Source of the DNA: Pseudomonadota bacterium
Lineage (GTDB): Bacteria; Pseudomonadota; Alphaproteobacteria; UBA8366; JADFVY01
Assembly: GCA_030671915.1 (NCBI GenBank)
Contig: DAOVHN010000052.1
Span: 1 to 9,296 of the forward strand
Direction: 5' to 3'
Length of the DNA stretch: 9,296 bases
Below the pieces are notes generated by a model. The model saw only the letters and a list, made by a program, of their open reading frames with translations. It was not told the origin of the DNA and did not search any database. How positions within the stretch are numbered: position 1 is the stretch's first letter; each line of letters opens with the position of its first letter. Both the position numbers and the translations under genes were made by a program. Positions 6,475-9,296 of this stretch are shown one piece after another.

Positions 6475-7587
6475 CTATTCCTCGTCCGACAGGGTGCCTG
6501 ACGGCAGGGCCACGGCCTGGTCCGGGTTGTAGCCGAGCGTCACCGCCTCGCCGACCGACGAGGCCCGCGACTGGCCCTTGTTGGTCTGGGACATCTTGAT
6601 CCGGCAGCCCCCCGCGCCTTCCAGGAAAACGTGGTAGCTCTGGCCCTCGAATTCCTCGTTCGCGACGGTGGCGGCGATGTGGTTGTCGCCGCCGGCGCCC
6701 GATTCGGCGATGGTGAGATTCTCCGGCCTGATGAAGACCATCGCGTTGTCGCCGGGCTTGAGTTCGCCGCGGGCCGCGGTGGCGACGCGCGACGGCAGTT
6801 CGCCGACGGCGGTGGAGACCACCGCACTGCCGTTATTGACCGAGGTGACCTTGCCGGCGAAGGCGTTGTTCTCGCCGACGAAAGAGGCGACGAAGGCCGT
6901 CGCCGGGTCGTCGTAGATTTCCTTGCCGTTGCCGACCTGTTCGATCACGCCCTCGCGCATGACGGCGACATGGTCCGACATGGTCAGGGCCTCGCCCTGG
7001 TCGTGGGTTATGTAGATGAAAGTCAGGCCGACGCGCTGCTGGATGGTGCGCAGCTCGGTGCGCATGTGTTGGCGCAGCTTCAGGTCCAGCGCGGAAAGCG
7101 GTTCGTCGAGCAGCAACACCTGCGGCTCGGCGGCGAGCGCGCGGGCCACGGCCACGCGCTGGCGCTGGCCGCCGGACAACTCGTCGACCAGTTTGTCGCC
7201 CTGGTCGGGCATGGCAATCAGTTCAAGCAGTTCGTCGGCGCGCTTGCGGCGCTCGGCCTTCGGCACGCCCTTGACCTCAAGCGAGAAGGCGATGTTCTCC
7301 CACACCTTCATCAGCGGGAAGAGCGCCAGATTCTGGAAGATCAGCGCCGTCGGCCGCTTGTTCGGTCCCATTCCGGCGACATCCTTGCCGCCAATGCGCA
7401 CAACGCCTTCGCTGGGCTCCTGAAAGCCGGAGACCGTGCGCAGGATCGTGGTCTTGCCGCAGCCGGACGGGCCGAGGAACGAGAAGAACTCGCCTTCCTC
7501 GATCTTCACGGATGCGTTTCTTACCGCAGTGAAATCGCCGAACCTGATCGACAGATTATCGAGCTCGACGCCAACGCCTGACTTCAT
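6475..7587 (-). CDS. PotA-type ABC transporter ATP-binding protein
   Basis: A 370-residue cytoplasmic ATPase (COG3842, PotA-like) that powers the importer. Numbered from the chosen start: Walker A GPSGCGKTT (39-47), Q-loop glutamine 85, signature LSGGQ (137-141), Walker B VLLLDEP (157-163), D-loop SALD (165-168) and switch histidine 195. A C-terminal TOBE-type regulatory region follows from ~243, including the typical VFIRPENL (284-291). The frame is open further upstream, to a TTG at 7662, but the ATG at 7587 is preferred because family homology begins a few residues after it and the extra 25 codons look non-coding. The ribosome site is weak (GGA about 13 nt upstream). A 125-bp gap with a hairpin separates it from the binding-protein gene, while the permease gene follows after 7 bp. 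Confidence 0.93.
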   Translation of the reverse strand: MKSGVGVELDNLSIRFGDFTAVRNASVKIEEGEFFSFLGPSGCGKTTILRTVSGFQEPSEGVVRIGGKDVAGMGPNKRPTALIFQNLALFPLMKVWENIAFSLEVKGVPKAERRKRADELLELIAMPDQGDKLVDELSGGQRQRVAVARALAAEPQVLLLDEPLSALDLKLRQHMRTELRTIQQRVGLTFIYITHDQGEALTMSDHVAVMREGVIEQVGNGKEIYDDPATAFVASFVGENNAFAGKVTSVNNGSAVVSTAVGELPSRVATAARGELKPGDNAMVFIRPENLTIAESGAGGDNHIAATVANEEFEGQSYHVFLEGAGGCRIKMSQTNKGQSRASSVGEAVTLGYNPDQAVALPSGTLSDEE

Positions 7588-7668
7588 GGAAATAATTCCA
7601 ATGCTCGTTGGAGAGGGAACGCGGCAAGACGGCAATGGCCGCTTGGCCGGCGCACCCTGCAAGAATAT

Positions 7669-7694
7669 CTCCGGACCCCCGAAGGGGCCCGGAG
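7669..7694 (-). terminator. Strong UUCG-capped hairpin after the binding-protein gene, probable attenuating terminator or mRNA-stabilising stem
   Basis: In the transcript (minus strand), CUCCGG pairs with CCGGAG (6 bp), then one G-U pair, then CCCC with GGGG, closed by the very stable C(UUCG)G tetraloop: 11 pairs without a bulge. It begins 18 nt after the binding-protein stop. The following bases (AUAUUCUU) are only moderately U-rich, so read-through to the ATPase gene is expected. Such intercistronic stems in ABC operons typically yield more binding protein than membrane components. Confidence 0.75.
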
Positions 7695-7712
7695 TCTCTT
7701 AACGTAACGCGA

Positions 7713-8882
7713 TCAGGCGCTCTCGAACTTGTTCACATATTCGGTGCGAACATCCGAATACCAGGGCTGCGTCGGCGGCCACGGATTCAGATTACCCAGC
7801 GCATCGCCCGGATAGGCGTCGGCGAAGTTCTTCGCATACTGCGCACTGGCAAATTTATCCGCGCCCAGCACCGGCGAATTGTAGCCGTGGGTATCGATCG
7901 CCTTGCCCGCCGGTTCCGCCTCGTAGGCGACCTTGATGAACTCATAGACCTGATCGATGTTCTTGGCGCCGGTGGGAATCGCCATGCCGTCGACCCAGGC
8001 CATGGCGCCTTCCTTGGGCGCCCGGTACATGACCGGCTCGCCGGCGCTCTTGAGGGCCAGCGGCGGGCCGTCCCAGGTCTGGCCGACGATGACGCCTTCG
8101 TTCATCAGGCCGTTCTTCTGGGTATCGCCGTCGTTCCACAGGATCTTGACGTTCTTCTTGTTTTTTATGCACCAGGCGGTGACCGTCTCCCAAGCCTTGC
8201 GCATGGCTCCCTCTTCCTTGTAACCCGCCCACATGGAGCCAGGGGCCAGCTCGCCGACGGACTCCATATAGAGGCCCGCGCAGAGCATCATCGAATGGGG
8301 GCGTCCCATCGTCTTGCCCGCGTTCTCGTCCGACCAGACATCGCCGTAGCTGGGGAACATGCCCTTCGGCTTCCACTTGTCGGTGCGCCAGGCGATGCCC
8401 TCGGTGCCCCAGATATGCGGCAGCCAGTGCGAGCCCTTGTTGTCGAAGTTCCACAGATCGTCGCCGATCTTGGCCATGGCCGGGTTCACCTTTTCGATCG
8501 CCACGCGCTTCATGTCGATCGGCTGCACCAGCTTCTCGACACCCCACTGCGGGGCGCGGTCATTGGTCGGGCTGACGATGTCATAACCCTGGCCCTTCGA
8601 CGCCTTGAGCTTGTTGAGCAGTTCCTCGTTGGAGCCGATGCCGGTGAAGTTGATCTTGATGCCGGTCTTGTCCATCACCGCCTTGGTGAAGCTTTCCGGC
8701 AAGTAGTCCGACCACATCATGATGTTGATCTCGCCCGAGGACGAGAAGGCCTCTTTCACGTAGAAGGGGCCGACGGCCGCGACGGCACCCGCCGCGGCGG
8801 CGCCCTTGATGACCGTACGGCGCGTGAAGGCCTTCGCCGCAAGCTGGGTTTCGATACTGGACTTTACTGATTTGGTTCTCAT
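7713..8882 (-). CDS. PotD/PotF-type periplasmic solute-binding protein, Tat-exported
   Basis: A 389-residue binding protein (COG0687) that captures the substrate for the ABC importer encoded downstream. A twin-arginine signal is visible: TRRTVIK (20-26) followed by a hydrophobic stretch (27-41), so it is probably exported folded to the periplasm. Family motifs include MWSDYLPESF (56-65), GSNEELLNKL (83-92), GYDIVSPT (99-106), HIWGTEGIAW (156-165) and PKEGAMAWVDGMAIP (289-303). By hand alignment, W57 and Y60 match W34 and Y37 of E. coli PotD, and W296 and D298 match W255 and D257, which contact spermidine. The acidic pair of the second lobe (PotD D168/E171, PotF E185) seems absent, so the ligand may differ from a plain polyamine. 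The ATG at 8882 is preceded by AGGGAG with 11 nt spacing. It is the first gene of a four-gene importer operon. Confidence 0.92.
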   Translation of the reverse strand: MRTKSVKSSIETQLAAKAFTRRTVIKGAAAAGAVAAVGPFYVKEAFSSSGEINIMMWSDYLPESFTKAVMDKTGIKINFTGIGSNEELLNKLKASKGQGYDIVSPTNDRAPQWGVEKLVQPIDMKRVAIEKVNPAMAKIGDDLWNFDNKGSHWLPHIWGTEGIAWRTDKWKPKGMFPSYGDVWSDENAGKTMGRPHSMMLCAGLYMESVGELAPGSMWAGYKEEGAMRKAWETVTAWCIKNKKNVKILWNDGDTQKNGLMNEGVIVGQTWDGPPLALKSAGEPVMYRAPKEGAMAWVDGMAIPTGAKNIDQVYEFIKVAYEAEPAGKAIDTHGYNSPVLGADKFASAQYAKNFADAYPGDALGNLNPWPPTQPWYSDVRTEYVNKFESA

Positions 8883-8903
8883 ACCGACGAGTACTCCCTT
8901 TTA

Positions 8904-8928
8904 GTTGCATGGCCCGGACGGGCGCAAA
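8904..8928 (-). promoter_or_regulatory. Small hairpin just upstream of the binding-protein ribosome site
   Basis: In the transcript, TTGC (8927-8924) plus GCCC (8923-8920), the loop GTCC, GGGC (8915-8912) and, after a 3-nt bulge CAT, GCAA (8908-8905) form a bulged 8-bp stem. It ends a few bases before the Shine-Dalgarno AAGGGAG (8900-8894) and leaves it free. It may protect the 5' end of the message; no known riboswitch is recognised. Confidence 0.3.
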
Positions 8929-8951
8929 CATTTGCTCGGCGGGTGGCGCCG

Positions 8952-8968
8952 ATTAACGCCATGTTAAT
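8952..8968. promoter_or_regulatory. 17-bp palindrome, candidate operator 1
   Basis: ATTAACGCCATGTTAAT has perfect 6-bp arms, ATTAAC and GTTAAT, around GCCAT, centred on 8960. It lies about 70-86 bp upstream of the binding-protein start codon and directly abuts a second 17-bp palindrome. This size and symmetry suits a dimeric helix-turn-helix regulator. Confidence 0.5.
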
Positions 8969-8984
8969 GCGGGAAATTCCCGCA
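8968..8984. promoter_or_regulatory. 17-bp palindrome, candidate operator 2
   Basis: TGCGGGAAATTCCCGCA has perfect 8-bp arms around one central base (8976). It shares base 8968 with the first palindrome, placing the two centres 16 bp apart. As RNA it could also form a stem, but the 1-nt loop makes a DNA operator the likelier reading. Confidence 0.55.
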
Positions 8985-9124
8985 CCGCAAGCATCATGGC
9001 TCGCCGTCCCGCAATTGGACCGGTGGTGATGCCCCGGCGGGCGCGGAAAATTCTTTTTAACCGATTGTTTTAAGGCTGTTTTTTCAAACCTGTGACAGAT
9101 TCATTATTTATCAGGGACAGAAGG

Positions 9125-9168
9125 TTCGATTGGCTTTCGATTGACTTTCGATTCTGTTTCGAACAAAT
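9125..9168. repeat. Four 11-bp tandem repeats with TTCGA cores
   Basis: The units are TTCGATTGGCT (9125-9135), TTCGATTGACT (9136-9146), TTCGATTCTGT (9147-9157) and TTCGAACAAAT (9158-9168). TTCGA recurs at exactly 11-bp steps, about one helical turn, so all cores face the same side of the DNA. The array is also bracketed by GTTCGA (9124-9129) and TCGAAC (9159-9164), inverted copies of each other. It sits in the divergent region between the importer operon and the right-edge frame and is a candidate array of regulator sites. Confidence 0.6.
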
Positions 9169-9221
9169 TTCTCGTCGCGTTGTCATTGTTCTGTGCTTTA
9201 CTCCGGCCAACCGGATGCCGA

Positions 9222-9296
9222 ATGATGCGCCGTAAACAGGCTGTCATGCGAGCGGAGCAAATGCCCGCCGGGGCGGTCCGGGAATATTTAAAAAAG
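9222..9296 (+). CDS. Partial open frame running off the right edge, unidentified
   Basis: From ATG 9222 the frame is open to the last base: MMRRKQAVMRAEQMPAGAVR followed by EYLKK. Other possible starts are ATG at 9225, 9246 (AGG 5 nt upstream) and 9261 (GGAG 3 nt upstream, rather close). The 25 or fewer residues look like a plausible protein N-terminus, and the position opposite the importer operon suggests a divergent gene, but this is too short to name a family. The frame is also open upstream to 9096 without another ATG, so the start is uncertain. A weak promoter pattern, TTGACT (9141-9146) with CAAATT (9164-9169) at 17 bp, overlaps the tandem repeats. Confidence 0.4.
   Translation, partial: MMRRKQAVMRAEQMPAGAVREYLKK

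Larger units (their letters stand above)
8883..9221. other. Divergent intergenic control region
   Basis: This 339-bp stretch has no convincing gene on either strand. From the importer side it holds the leader hairpin, two abutting palindromes (8952-8984), a GC-rich spacer, an AT-rich segment (about 9048-9120) with related G(T/G)GACAGA sequences at 9093-9100 and 9114-9121, and the 11-bp repeats. A minus-strand promoter could not be placed with confidence: TTGCGG (8991-8986) lies 17 bp from TTAACA, but the latter is a poor -10. Confidence 0.5.

Noticed and set aside
6631..7581. A 316-codon plus-strand frame antisense to the ATPase gene.
   Set aside because: Composition is typical of a mirror frame, and the opposite strand has all ABC ATPase motifs.
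7588..7662. A 25-codon N-terminal extension of the ATPase from TTG 7662.
   Set aside because: The start is a rare codon, homology begins only after ATG 7587, and the extension overlaps the intercistronic region next to the hairpin.
7608..8870. A 420-codon plus-strand frame antisense to the binding-protein gene.
   Set aside because: No recognisable domain or ribosome binding site; the opposite strand encodes a full-length, motif-complete PotD/PotF-type protein.
8960..9220. A riboswitch or small RNA in the divergent region.
   Set aside because: I see isolated palindromes and repeats but no multi-stem conserved fold that I recognise.

Overview
The window reads as a piece of chromosome from a GC-rich alphaproteobacterium, probably Rhodospirillales-like. 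That placement is inferred from codon and GC style, the RpiR regulator type, the PiT plus DUF47 pair and the Tat-exported PotD/PotF-type binding protein; no rRNA or marker gene confirms it. I see no tRNA, rRNA, CRISPR array, transposase or phage gene. Almost all of it looks like ordinary housekeeping and transport DNA, so the less usual signals are in regulatory DNA and in one extended permease.

Layout from left to right. (1) 1-813, plus strand: an RpiR-family HTH plus SIS regulator whose first residues lie outside the window. (2) 938-1291, plus: a small antibiotic-biosynthesis-monooxygenase (ABM) fold protein with its own probable promoter and an 8-bp inverted repeat in its leader. (3) A 63-bp convergent gap holds a dispersed REP-like palindrome. 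(4) 1355-3085, minus: a two-gene phosphate module, a DUF47/PhoU-like protein followed by a PiT phosphate transporter. (5) 3086-3362: a divergent promoter region, with a possible 17-codon upstream ORF and an RBS hairpin on the plus side. (6) 3363-4343, plus: a CaCA-family (YrbG-like) sodium/calcium antiporter that ends 4 bp from a converging gene. (7) 4348-8882, minus: a complete polyamine-type ABC importer in the order binding protein, ATPase, permease B, permease C. The C-terminal permease carries an uncommon ~120-residue extension with an extra membrane helix and a short coiled coil. (8) 8883-9221: a long divergent control region with two abutting 17-bp palindromes and four 11-bp tandem repeats. 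(9) An open frame on the plus strand begins near 9222 and runs off the right edge.

How the genes could work together. The ABC operon would import a small cationic or polyamine-like solute; a strong UUCG hairpin after the binding-protein gene probably gives that protein in excess over the membrane parts. PiT and its DUF47 partner import phosphate, and the divergent cation antiporter may export divalent cation that enters with it (inference). I found no convincing new defence or mobile system; the candidates for novelty are the permease extension, the phased repeats and palindromes upstream of the binding protein, and the possible translational coupling of the antiporter.
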